Assembly (NCBI GenBank): GCA_019186985.1
Contig: JABARQ010000008.1
Span: forward strand, 920 to 64,919
Reading direction: 5' to 3'
DNA length: 64,000 nucleotides
DNA from: Prosthecobacter sp.
GTDB taxonomy: Bacteria; Verrucomicrobiota; Verrucomicrobiia; Verrucomicrobiales; Verrucomicrobiaceae
Positions within the stretch are counted from its first letter, which is position 1. Each line of letters begins with the position of its first letter. The notes below the pieces were generated by a model. That model saw nothing but the letters and a program-made list of their open reading frames with translations, ran no database searches and was not told the origin of the DNA. The translations under genes were made by a program, and so were the position numbers. Of the stretch, positions 51,196 through 61,195 are shown in pieces.

Positions 51196-54100
51196 ATGTC
51201 CACCGTCATCCCTCCTTCTCCGGCCAAGGCGGCCTGCTTTTTCGGGGCGAAGCTTCTGGCCGGGTTCATGGCCTGGCTGTTTCTGATATCGGGGGTTCAG
51301 GCGCAAGTCGTTGTTCAGGAATATTATATCGCCCTGCCGGAGGCCCAGATCCGGCAGAATTTCCTGTCCCTTGCCAGCAACACAGGAACAACCCTGGACT
51401 CCGTGATTTCAGTGACGGTGGGTAATTCGGGAACCAGGGTTATTTACGATCACTGGGAGGATGGCTACGAGGTGGATCTCAACAATCCGGTCCAGACCAC
51501 GACGAAGATCTGGGGTGATGGCAGCAACGCCAACGGCATCGCCCCCGGTTTTGCCAACGATCCTTCCGGCCTGAGCGCGGGAGCGGTGCTGGCCCTGCGC
51601 AACCTCGTGACCCTGCCACGCAATGCCTCCACCATTCTTTATGATGGACGTGACCGGCTGGGGGCGACCAACGCCATCGTGGTTTCCCGGTCAGCCTGGG
51701 CCACCACCCCGGGCAGCGTGCTTGCGGACGCCACGGAGGTTTACCCGGTTGTGGACTGGGGCACGTCGTTTGTGATGCCCGTGGGTGAGGATGTCATCTA
51801 TCCCACGCCGCTGACCTCCTCGATGTTTGAGAAGGTGTCCCTGTTTGTGCAGGCGGCGGAAAACGGCACGCAGGTGCTGATCGACCTGAACGGCGACAGC
51901 ACGGTGGACAGCACGGTGACGCTGAACCGAGGCGAAGTGCATTTCACCGCCTCCGGGGTTCAGAAGGGGGCGACGGTGTCGGCCAGCAAGCCGGTGCAGG
52001 TGCATCTCATGACCGGGGATGTCGGAGCGAACTACGAGTCGCGCTGGTTTGCCATCCCGCCGCAGAGCCAGTGGGGCATCCGCTACTACTCCGCCGTCGG
52101 CACCGCCTCGAACGGCCACGAGGCCTTTGCCTTCCTCTACAACCCGAACGCCTCGGCGATCACGATCAACTACACCACGCGCACCGGCAGCGGATCGTTT
52201 TCCATTCCTGCCAGGGACACCTACCGTCACCAGCTTCCGCAGAACTCCGGCATTGATTACGACAGCATCTCGGACCAGCCGTTTTTCGGAGTCGGGGCGG
52301 TCGGTGCCAAGCCAAGCTCCAACAATGTGTATGACTGGGGCTTCACCCTGGTGCCGCAGAACAACCTGACGACCGCGCTGGTGGTCGGCTGGGGGCCGGG
52401 CACGTCCGACCTTTCACAAAACGGCAGCCCCGCCTGGGTCACCGCATTGACGGCCACCCGCATCTATGTGGACTACGACGGTGACCATGACGGCGGCCTG
52501 ACGGATCCGACAGGGCAGGATTACGATGTGCATTATGACATCGCCGGACTGGAGTCCATGCGTCTCTACGATCCGGACAAGGACCAGACGGCGATGCGCA
52601 TCTACACGCTCGACGGCACGCTGATCACCGGTGCCTGGGGACAGGATCCGGCGGTGGCCGGGGCGGGCAATCCCTACCTGGACGTGGGCACGACGATCCC
52701 CGCCTATCCGGCGCCGGTCATGGTCAAGACCTCGCGCATCGCCACGGACAACGCACCCGCCGGGCTGAGCGTCGGGGACGTGCTCGAGTACACCATCCGG
52801 CTCGACAACAAGTCGCTGGTTTCCATCACCTCCGTGCCGGTGCTCGACACCCTGCCCGGCGGCGTGAGCTATGTCACCGGCAGCACGACGAAGGACGGCA
52901 GCGCCGTGGCCGACGCCGGCACGTCGCCCTTTCCGCTGGATGAGGACGGCCTGATCGTGCCGATCGTGCGTTCACGCGAGTTCACGGAGGTGAAGTTCCT
53001 GGTCGCGATCACGGCTTCCGGCACGCTGACGAACACGGCTGATGTCCTTGGTTATCCCGGTGTCCGCGCGCTGAACACGGTGAACGTTCCGTCGGGTGGA
53101 GGCTCGACCAGCTGCGCCCTGCAGTTCACGAACAGCTCGGGCAGCCCTTCGGACTACCTTCCCGGCCAGGGCGTTTATGTCACGCTCACCGACGCGGATG
53201 CGAACACCAACTCCACCGTAGCGGAAAGCGTGCAGGTCGTGGTCACCAATGGCGGCAATGGCGACGCTGAGTTTGTCACCCTGGAGGAGACCGGCGTGAA
53301 CACCGGCGTGTTCCGCAACACTTCAGCCCTGGCCACCTCGACGACGATCGGCCTCGATCCGGATGACGGCACCCTCAATGTCCAGATCGGCAACACGCTC
53401 AGCAGCCAGTATCTCGACCCGCAGTTTGCCGACACCTGTTCGGACACGGCCACCATCAACGCCCCCGGCCTGACCAAGCAGCTCTATCTCGACACCGACG
53501 GCGCTGACGCAGACACCACGGGTGACCTGGACCGCGTTGACCCTGTCGCCACCACGGACGCCACGACCAGCACCAGCCAGTCCCTCGCCACCGGTGCCAG
53601 CGCCACGTTCACGCAGACGCCGGCGTTTGTGTCAAGCTTCACCCTGCCGTCCGGTGGAACCCTCAGCGGACGCGCCTATGTGCAGGTTCCTTCGGGCAGC
53701 CTGCCGGGCACGCCGGACATCACGGCCGCCGTGCGGAAAAACGGCACGCCCTTTGCCACGCTCAGCTCACCTTCAGCGACGCTTCTCAGCGGCGGCACGC
53801 AGACGATCAGCGTGGGAACGACCAGCAGCCTGCAGAGCGCCAGCACCTCCAGCCTGAGCTTCTCCCACAACGTCGCGGCTGGTGACAACCGGCTTCTGCT
53901 GGTGGCCGTGGCCCTGGGGGCGACGACCCAGACCGGCAATCCTCCCAGCCTGACAGGTGTGACCTATGGCGGTACTGCGATGACGCTGGTCGGCTCCCAG
54001 GGTTCAGGTTCCGGCGGCAGCAATGATGACACCGTCTCCTACATCTACCGCATGGTGGCGCCTCCGGTCGGGACGGCGAACGTGGTTGTCACCCTCGGTG

Positions 54101-57100
54101 GCAACGGTGCGGTGGCCGCCGGTGCGACAACCTTCTACAATGTCGACCAGACCACGCCGCTTGGCACCTTCGCCTCGGTGGGTGGTTTTGGCAGCACGCC
54201 TTCGGTCACGGTCAGTTCGGCCACCGGCCAGGTGGTGTTTGGAACCGTGGCGGCGGATGAGAATCCAACCCTGACCACCGGCTCCGGCCAGACTTCGCGC
54301 TGGCTCTACAACAACTATGGCCCGACCTCCGGCGCCACCAGCACGGAGGACGGCGCCAGCTCCGTCACCTTTTCCTACTCAAGCACGGATGGCTCGCAGG
54401 ACTGGGCCATCGCCGCTGTGCCGGTGCGCCCGGCCAGCAGCGACGCCATCTACCAGCTCGACTGGTCCGCGACCCTGGGCTCCGCCACCACGGCTGTCAG
54501 TGGTGATGTCATCAGCGTCGTCGTGCAGAACAACGTCGCCGCCACGCCGATGAGCCTGCTCTATGACAGCCAGACCTATCCGGCGCGCATCGACCTGCCG
54601 ACCACGACGGTCATCGACACGCTCACCGTGTCCGTTTACGACGCCGCCTATCCGGCGGGAAGCGCGGTCACCGGAGCCGCCGTGGGATCCACCGTTTATG
54701 TGCGCGTCGCAGTCACTGATCCCTTTGGCACCTATGACATCACCAGCAGCGACCTTGTCATCGACGGCACCGGAACGGCGGGCGACGTGAGCACCACGCT
54801 GGGCAGCGGCCAGGTCGTCTCCGATGACGGCACGGTGAAGGTTTATGAATACGCCTGGGCCACCACCGCGACCCAGGGCGGCTACAGCCTCACCGCCACC
54901 TCCAAGGAAGGCTACGAGAACACCATCCAGTCCTCGAAGTCCTCCTCCTTCACCCTCACCGAGCTCGACCTTGGAACGCCGAGCACGACGGTCTTCAACA
55001 AGGACGTGTATGCCGCTGATGAAACCGTCTGCATCACCACCACCGACCTCGACCAGAACCAGAATCCTGCGGCGGCTGAAACCGTGCTCGTCACCGTCCT
55101 TTCCAGCTCCGGCGACAGCGAAATCGTGATGCTGACGGAGACCGGCGTGAACACCGGCGCCTTCAGCTTCTGCGTCACCGCCAGTTCCACGACGGGCGGC
55201 ACGCCCGGCAACGGCACGCTTCACGCCCCGGTGGGCAGCGTGCTGACGGTCACTTATGTGGATCCGGACGACTCCTCCGACACCTCGGGCGACACGGCTT
55301 CCGTGCCCACGGCGGCACCTTCATTGAGCGTGGTGAAGACGCTGCTCTCACCTGCGGACGGCCAGGCGATGGTCGGTGAATCCGTGCAGTATCGCCTGCG
55401 GGTCACCAACACCGGCGGCAGCACGCTGAGCAGCATCCAGGTGACGGACAGCTTCCCGGCCCTGAACCTGGCCTATGCCTCAGCCTCCGTCACGCCTGAC
55501 AGCAGCGGTGCAGGTTCCATCGTCTGGAACAACGTGGGGCCGCTCACCTCCGGCCAGAGCACCGACATCGTGGTCACCTTCACCGCGCTGGCCTCGGCCG
55601 CACCGGCGGTCAACAGCGTGCTGGCGGACGCGGGCGGCGGCCTGACCGCAACCGACACCGAGGACGTCATCATCACCAGCCCCTCGCTTTCGATCCTCAA
55701 GACCCTGGTCAGTCCGAACCCCGGCCCGGCGGGCAAGGGTGACGAGGTGGTCTTTGACATCCTGGTTCAGAACACGGGTGACACCCTCATCACCATGGTG
55801 CCGCTTGAGGACAGCTACAGCAGCGCCCTCTTTGACTTCGTCTCCGCCACGACGACGCCCGATGGTGAGGGCGGCGGCAGCCTGGTCTGGAACGACCTCA
55901 CCGGCGCGGGCAGCCTTGGTGTCGGCGAGTCCTACCTGCTGACGGTCACCCTGCGGGCGAAGGGTGCCGCAAATCCGGCAACCAACCATGCCGCCATCCT
56001 TTATGCCGTCGATGTGAACGGCGATCCCGTCCCGCCGGTGGACAGCACCGCCAGCCTGGTGACCGAGGCCGCCAGCATCCGCGGCACGGTTTATGACGAC
56101 GATGATGACGACGACATCTTCAGCGCCGGTGACACAGCGCTTCCTGGCGTCACCGTGCGCCTCTACACCGACCCCGATGGTGACGGCGATCCCGCCGACG
56201 GCACGCTCGTGGACATGACGACCACGCTCGCCGACGGCAGCTATGAATTCCTCAACCTCGACCTGGGCGACTACGTGGTCGTCGAGGAGGACATCCTGGG
56301 CTATGTCAGCCTTCAGGACACCGAGGGCGCGCCGACCGACAACCGCATCCGCGTCGGCATCAGCAGCTTCATCGCCCACACCGGCAGGAACTTCCTCGAC
56401 GCCTTGCTCGACACCTCCACCTACGGGTCGATCAGCGGCCAGGTGCGGGATGACACGGACGGCGACGGCAGCCTGGCGGACTCCGACTCCGGCATCTCCG
56501 GCGTCACCGTCGGCCTCTACACGGATCCAAATGGCGACGGCAGCTACAACGACGGCATCCTGCTTGCCACCACCGTCACCAACGGCGGCGGTGCCTTCAG
56601 CTTCACGCTCGTGCCTCCTGGAAGTTATGTCGTGGTGGAAACCGATCCTGCGGGTTATGTCAGCACGGCGGACGCGGCGAACCCGAACGACAACCGCATC
56701 GCCCTCACCCTGCCGCCCTCCGGCAGCGTCACTGGCAATGACTACCTCGACACCAGCAACACCGCCGTGCTAGGCAGCATCGGTGACAGCGTTTGGCTGG
56801 ATGCCGACAATGATGGCATCAAGGGCCTGGGCGAAAGCGGGGTCGATGGCGTCGTGGTGGAGCTTTACACCAGCACGCAGACACCGGGGTCGGAAGCTCC
56901 CTATCTGAGCGCCACCACGGCCTCGGGCGGCGCTTATCTGTTCACTCAGGTGCCGCCGGGAGGCTATGTGCTTTATCTGTCGGCCTCGAACTTCAGCTCC
57001 GGCGGCGCGCTGCTGTCAGCGGCGCTTTCCAGCTCAGTGACCGTTACGGTCGATGACAGCACGGACAATGATGACAACGGCATCCAGGCAGGCGGCGCAG

Positions 57101-60100
57101 GCACGCCGGTCAGCAGCCCGGTGGTCCTGCTTGCCTCCGGTGAGACGGATGGAGGCAAGGACTTCGGCTTCGTGCCGGACGGCAGCTTTGGCAGCATCTC
57201 CGGCGTGGTGATGGAGGACACCACCAACGACCTCGTTGGTGACGTGGGCATCGGTTCGGTGACGGTCACGGTTTACACCGACCCTGACGGTGACGGCGAC
57301 CCATCTGACGGCGTCCTGTGGGGCAGCGCGACCACGGCCCCGGACGGCAGCTATGACTTCTTTGGTGTGCCGCCGGGGGATTATGTGGTGGAGGAAACCC
57401 AGCCTGCGGGCTTCACCAGCGTGACCGACACCGACGGTGGCACGGACAACCGGGTGGCGTTGAGCGTGGTGCCGGCCGGATCGGCGACCGCCGACTTTAT
57501 CGAACGTCAGGTCGGCCAGATCACCGGTTCGGTCTTTGCGGACCTCGACAACGATGATTTCGGAGACGTGCCGCTCTTCAACGTCACGATCACCCTGAAG
57601 GACGCCGCCGGGGATGACATCGACAGTGACTCCGGCCTGCCCGGCATTCAGCCGACGACAACGACGACGGACATCGACGGCAGCTTCACCTTCGCCGACC
57701 TGCTGCCCGGCACCTATCGCGTGATGCAGACCCAGCCCGCCGGGTTCCTGAGCGTCAGCGACACGGATGGTGGTGTGGAAAACGAGGTGGAGGTCGTGCT
57801 CACCGCCGGAGGCACCGGCACGGCGGATTTTGTTGAAGAGGAGCCTGCGATGGCGGGCAACCTTGTCTGGCATGATGCCAACAACGACGGTTTCAAGGAT
57901 GTGTCCGAGGACGGCATTGACGGCGTGATGGTTGAGCTGCTGGACATTTCCAACAACCCGGTGGATGGCGACCCGCTGGCGCCGGGCGTCCAGGCGCTCA
58001 CGGCCACCACCTCCGGTGGCGGCGCCTATGGCTTCACCAACCTGCCGCCCGGCCTCTACCGCCTGCGCATCAGCACGCCGCCCTCAGGCTTGATCCTTTC
58101 ATCCAGCATCACCAACAACACCGACGACGGCCAGGATGATGATGACAACGGCAGCCAGGTCATGCCCGGCGCGCACACCTACAGCCCCGTCTTTGAACTG
58201 GTGGCCGGTGATGTGGAAAGCACCATCGACTTCGGCTTCACGGCCGCCGCCGGCACGCTCAGAATCAGCGGCCAGGTGCGTGACGACTACGACCTGGACG
58301 GCAGCTTCTCGGACAGTGACCAGCCGGTGCCGGGCGTGACGGTGAGGCTTTACGCCGACAGCGACAGCGACGGTGTGTTTGACGCTGGCGCCGACCTGCT
58401 GCTGGCCACGACGACGACGGACGCCCTGGGCGCCTACAGCTTCGGCAGCCTGCTGGGCGGCACCTACTTCGTGCAGGAGGTCGATCCCGCCGGCGCCACC
58501 AGCACCGCAGATGTCATGACCGCCAATGACAACCTGATCCGCGTGCTTCTGGCGGGCAGCAACAGCATCGGCAACGACTTCCTCGACGCCGTCGACCCCG
58601 CCGGTTACGCCTATGACGTCACCACCGGTCAGATCATCCCCGGAGGCAGCATCGCGGTGGGCGGACCTGGTGCGGTCACCCTCGTCATGGACGGCAGCAG
58701 CGGCCAGTACAGCTTCATCACCGACGGCACGGCCGGCACCTACACGATCACCTACACGCCGCCCTCCGGTTACATCATTGATCCGGCGCGTCCGGTGGCG
58801 GGCTCCAGCTTTGATCCGACCGGCGGCAGCAATCCGACGGTGCTTGGGGCGGGAGAGGATGGATTGAACCCCGGCTATCTCACCGATGCCACCGCAGGCG
58901 CCAATCCCTGGTACCTGAGCTTCGACCTGGCCTCGGGAGATCCCCTGGTCATCAACAACAACATCCCGCTGCGCCTCGCCACCCCGAAGAAGTATCAATA
59001 CTGGAAGCTCGTGACGCCCGGCGGCGGGCCTGATCCGGACTCCAACGGAGACGGTGACTGCTACATCGACCTCGTTGAGTATGCTCTGAACCTGAACCCC
59101 GCCAGCGGCGTGCAGACGGCCCCGGTCTTCCGAGGCGTTCACAACACGCTCACTGGCAGGATCGACGTGTCCTTTGACCGTGTGGAAGGCGGCCTCGACG
59201 ACGTCTCCTACACGCTCATGGGGTTGAACGCCCTCAGCGCCTCGCCGGCGGGATGGACGGCGCTTTCCCTTGTGCCCACCGTCACCAGCAACGGCGACGG
59301 CACCGAGACGGTCACCTATGAGGATGTCGAGAGCGATCCTTACTTCACGGGCCTTCAGCAGGGCTTCGTGCGCCTGAAGGTGGACCTGGATGAGGACGGC
59401 AACATGGTCCCCGAGGAGACGGCGGACACGCCAACCTTTGGCTGGACGCGCCGGACCTTTGATCCCGAATGCGTCATGACGGGGCATCCCTACCTGAAGG
59501 ACAAGCTCTTCTGCGGCACGGTGGACGCCGTCGTCGGCAACATGCTCGATGTCACCACCAGCGCCGGCTCGGAAAGCATCGCCGCACAGTTCGTGCCCGA
59601 CAGGCAGTATTTCATCGAGGTGTACTCGGGTGACAACGCCGGCCACCGGTTTGACATCGACGAGGCCGCCGCCACCGCCACGGCCATCGCGCTGGATGCC
59701 GCGAGCAGCCGCAACACCCAGGCGTCGGTTCCCGCCAGCCTTGCGGGAGACAAGGTGGTCATCCGCGAGCATCACACGCTCAACGACCTCTTCCCGAGCA
59801 CTGAATTCACCGCCACCAACAACGCCGCCACGGCCGACCGCCTGATGTTCATGAACCGCGGCGTCGGCACCTACAGCATCTACTGGCTGCTCTTCAACGG
59901 CGGCAGTCCGAAGTGGGTGCTCAACGGTGACGGCACGGCCGCCGACCAGGGCGGACGCGTCGTGGATCCGACCGAAGGCTGGTACACGCATCCGCGCGGC
60001 ACCGCCCATGAAGTTGTCTGGCACGGCATGGTGCGCGCCAATGCCTTCGCCTGCCCGCTCGTCGCCGGCCCCACCTTTGTCGGCAGCGGCTATCCCATGG

Positions 60101-60393
60101 ATCAAAGCCCCGCCATGCGCGGCATGACCGCCGGCGCCGGCTTCATCGGCACCCGCGACCCGTCCACGGCGGACCAGCTGCTCTTCTGGAAGGGCTACAC
60201 CAGCACGCAGGCCATGGCCTACTACAACCATTTCCTGCTGAGCTCGGGTCCGCTCCAGCAGTGGACGGAGCAGGGCAATGCGCTGCTTACGGATGAGAAC
60301 AACCTGATGCTCTTCAAGCCCACCACGGGCGTCATCTACCGCATGCGCAGCGGCCTGCCCAGTTATGTGATGCCGCTGCCCTGGACGCCATGA
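51196..60393 (+). CDS. Giant exported repeat protein (IgGFc-binding-like, DUF11-like, SdrD/Cna-B-like repeats)
   Basis: 3065 residues from ATG 51196 (TTG 51181 is less likely). Signal peptide to about GVQAQ, then an IgGFc-binding-like domain to about 500 (VLIDLNGDSTVDS; SRWFAIPPQSQWG), DUF11-like conserved repeats (LEYTIRLDNKS; VQYRLRVTNTGGST), and at least seven SdrD_B/Cna-B-like modules from about 1630 to 2480 (ISGQVRDD; GVTVRLYTDPDGDGD; GSYEF). The C-terminal ~480 residues recall TIGR02597 proteins of Verrucomicrobia. The Asp-rich modules suggest calcium binding. Likely a secreted or surface adhesin. The adjacent PEP-CTERM gene is 40 bp away. Confidence 0.85.
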   Translation: MSTVIPPSPAKAACFFGAKLLAGFMAWLFLISGVQAQVVVQEYYIALPEAQIRQNFLSLASNTGTTLDSVISVTVGNSGTRVIYDHWEDGYEVDLNNPVQTTTKIWGDGSNANGIAPGFANDPSGLSAGAVLALRNLVTLPRNASTILYDGRDRLGATNAIVVSRSAWATTPGSVLADATEVYPVVDWGTSFVMPVGEDVIYPTPLTSSMFEKVSLFVQAAENGTQVLIDLNGDSTVDSTVTLNRGEVHFTASGVQKGATVSASKPVQVHLMTGDVGANYESRWFAIPPQSQWGIRYYSAVGTASNGHEAFAFLYNPNASAITINYTTRTGSGSFSIPARDTYRHQLPQNSGIDYDSISDQPFFGVGAVGAKPSSNNVYDWGFTLVPQNNLTTALVVGWGPGTSDLSQNGSPAWVTALTATRIYVDYDGDHDGGLTDPTGQDYDVHYDIAGLESMRLYDPDKDQTAMRIYTLDGTLITGAWGQDPAVAGAGNPYLDVGTTIPAYPAPVMVKTSRIATDNAPAGLSVGDVLEYTIRLDNKSLVSITSVPVLDTLPGGVSYVTGSTTKDGSAVADAGTSPFPLDEDGLIVPIVRSREFTEVKFLVAITASGTLTNTADVLGYPGVRALNTVNVPSGGGSTSCALQFTNSSGSPSDYLPGQGVYVTLTDADANTNSTVAESVQVVVTNGGNGDAEFVTLEETGVNTGVFRNTSALATSTTIGLDPDDGTLNVQIGNTLSSQYLDPQFADTCSDTATINAPGLTKQLYLDTDGADADTTGDLDRVDPVATTDATTSTSQSLATGASATFTQTPAFVSSFTLPSGGTLSGRAYVQVPSGSLPGTPDITAAVRKNGTPFATLSSPSATLLSGGTQTISVGTTSSLQSASTSSLSFSHNVAAGDNRLLLVAVALGATTQTGNPPSLTGVTYGGTAMTLVGSQGSGSGGSNDDTVSYIYRMVAPPVGTANVVVTLGGNGAVAAGATTFYNVDQTTPLGTFASVGGFGSTPSVTVSSATGQVVFGTVAADENPTLTTGSGQTSRWLYNNYGPTSGATSTEDGASSVTFSYSSTDGSQDWAIAAVPVRPASSDAIYQLDWSATLGSATTAVSGDVISVVVQNNVAATPMSLLYDSQTYPARIDLPTTTVIDTLTVSVYDAAYPAGSAVTGAAVGSTVYVRVAVTDPFGTYDITSSDLVIDGTGTAGDVSTTLGSGQVVSDDGTVKVYEYAWATTATQGGYSLTATSKEGYENTIQSSKSSSFTLTELDLGTPSTTVFNKDVYAADETVCITTTDLDQNQNPAAAETVLVTVLSSSGDSEIVMLTETGVNTGAFSFCVTASSTTGGTPGNGTLHAPVGSVLTVTYVDPDDSSDTSGDTASVPTAAPSLSVVKTLLSPADGQAMVGESVQYRLRVTNTGGSTLSSIQVTDSFPALNLAYASASVTPDSSGAGSIVWNNVGPLTSGQSTDIVVTFTALASAAPAVNSVLADAGGGLTATDTEDVIITSPSLSILKTLVSPNPGPAGKGDEVVFDILVQNTGDTLITMVPLEDSYSSALFDFVSATTTPDGEGGGSLVWNDLTGAGSLGVGESYLLTVTLRAKGAANPATNHAAILYAVDVNGDPVPPVDSTASLVTEAASIRGTVYDDDDDDDIFSAGDTALPGVTVRLYTDPDGDGDPADGTLVDMTTTLADGSYEFLNLDLGDYVVVEEDILGYVSLQDTEGAPTDNRIRVGISSFIAHTGRNFLDALLDTSTYGSISGQVRDDTDGDGSLADSDSGISGVTVGLYTDPNGDGSYNDGILLATTVTNGGGAFSFTLVPPGSYVVVETDPAGYVSTADAANPNDNRIALTLPPSGSVTGNDYLDTSNTAVLGSIGDSVWLDADNDGIKGLGESGVDGVVVELYTSTQTPGSEAPYLSATTASGGAYLFTQVPPGGYVLYLSASNFSSGGALLSAALSSSVTVTVDDSTDNDDNGIQAGGAGTPVSSPVVLLASGETDGGKDFGFVPDGSFGSISGVVMEDTTNDLVGDVGIGSVTVTVYTDPDGDGDPSDGVLWGSATTAPDGSYDFFGVPPGDYVVEETQPAGFTSVTDTDGGTDNRVALSVVPAGSATADFIERQVGQITGSVFADLDNDDFGDVPLFNVTITLKDAAGDDIDSDSGLPGIQPTTTTTDIDGSFTFADLLPGTYRVMQTQPAGFLSVSDTDGGVENEVEVVLTAGGTGTADFVEEEPAMAGNLVWHDANNDGFKDVSEDGIDGVMVELLDISNNPVDGDPLAPGVQALTATTSGGGAYGFTNLPPGLYRLRISTPPSGLILSSSITNNTDDGQDDDDNGSQVMPGAHTYSPVFELVAGDVESTIDFGFTAAAGTLRISGQVRDDYDLDGSFSDSDQPVPGVTVRLYADSDSDGVFDAGADLLLATTTTDALGAYSFGSLLGGTYFVQEVDPAGATSTADVMTANDNLIRVLLAGSNSIGNDFLDAVDPAGYAYDVTTGQIIPGGSIAVGGPGAVTLVMDGSSGQYSFITDGTAGTYTITYTPPSGYIIDPARPVAGSSFDPTGGSNPTVLGAGEDGLNPGYLTDATAGANPWYLSFDLASGDPLVINNNIPLRLATPKKYQYWKLVTPGGGPDPDSNGDGDCYIDLVEYALNLNPASGVQTAPVFRGVHNTLTGRIDVSFDRVEGGLDDVSYTLMGLNALSASPAGWTALSLVPTVTSNGDGTETVTYEDVESDPYFTGLQQGFVRLKVDLDEDGNMVPEETADTPTFGWTRRTFDPECVMTGHPYLKDKLFCGTVDAVVGNMLDVTTSAGSESIAAQFVPDRQYFIEVYSGDNAGHRFDIDEAAATATAIALDAASSRNTQASVPASLAGDKVVIREHHTLNDLFPSTEFTATNNAATADRLMFMNRGVGTYSIYWLLFNGGSPKWVLNGDGTAADQGGRVVDPTEGWYTHPRGTAHEVVWHGMVRANAFACPLVAGPTFVGSGYPMDQSPAMRGMTAGAGFIGTRDPSTADQLLFWKGYTSTQAMAYYNHFLLSSGPLQQWTEQGNALLTDENNLMLFKPTTGVIYRMRSGLPSYVMPLPWTP

Positions 60394-60433
60394 TCCACCC
60401 GCCCGCCCGCCCTTTCAACACCGCCCCCGGCCT

Positions 60434-61120
60434 ATGAAACCGTCCGCCCTTCTCGCCGCCCTGCTCCTCTCCGCGCTGCCCGCCGCCGCGCGCACGATCG
60501 ACTGGGGCAATGCCGTCGCCGACACGCTGGTCAACAGCGCCGGCCTGGTCCTCGACGACACCTTCACCTTCGAGCTCGGCACCTTCGGCAGCTTCACGCC
60601 GACAGCCTCCAACATCGCCGACTGGGCCTCCCACTGGAAGGTCTTTGACCGCGCCGAGGCGCCTGCCGGAAGCGGCTGGAACTCCACCTTCAGCTTCTTC
60701 AACTCCACCGCCACGCTCCTCGCCGGCGGCCAGTCCAGCGAATCGCCCCCGCTCCTGCCCTACACCTTCCTTGCCGGTGAGCAGGCCTTCATCTGGGTCT
60801 ACAACGTCCTCAACATCGACCCCGCCCAGACACAGTGGGCGCTGGTCACCAATGACTCGAGCGACAGCAATGCCGCCGATGACTGGCTCATGCCGGTGCC
60901 GGGTGACAAGACGGACCTGCCTCTGGAGTGGCGGCTTTCAGGCGCGAGCGCCGTCGTTTTCGGCGGCCTGCATGATCAGCAGGGGCCGGGTGACTACACC
61001 GGCAATCCCGGTGTGTTTGACCTGCAGACCGCCGCAGTGCCCGAGCCTTCCGGCGCCGTGCTGCTGCTGCTCGGTGCAGGCTTCATGCGCCGTCGCCGCC
61101 GAATCCAGGGCGGACGCTGA
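60434..61120 (+). CDS. Exported PEP-CTERM protein
   Basis: 228 residues: signal peptide to about PAAAR, beta-rich middle (DDTFTFELGTFGSFTPTAS), and a C-terminal VPEPSGAVLLLLGAGFMRRRRR, the PEP-CTERM sorting signal (PEP motif, hydrophobic run, Arg tail). An exosortase should process it; none is in this window. It follows the giant protein gene by 40 bp. Confidence 0.85.
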   Translation: MKPSALLAALLLSALPAAARTIDWGNAVADTLVNSAGLVLDDTFTFELGTFGSFTPTASNIADWASHWKVFDRAEAPAGSGWNSTFSFFNSTATLLAGGQSSESPPLLPYTFLAGEQAFIWVYNVLNIDPAQTQWALVTNDSSDSNAADDWLMPVPGDKTDLPLEWRLSGASAVVFGGLHDQQGPGDYTGNPGVFDLQTAAVPEPSGAVLLLLGAGFMRRRRRIQGGR

Positions 61121-61195
61121 GGCGGTAGTCTACCGCCCGGCCTTGCCGAGCTTCTGCTTGCCAGCCGCTGGCTTTCAAGCCTGACTGGCGGGGCC

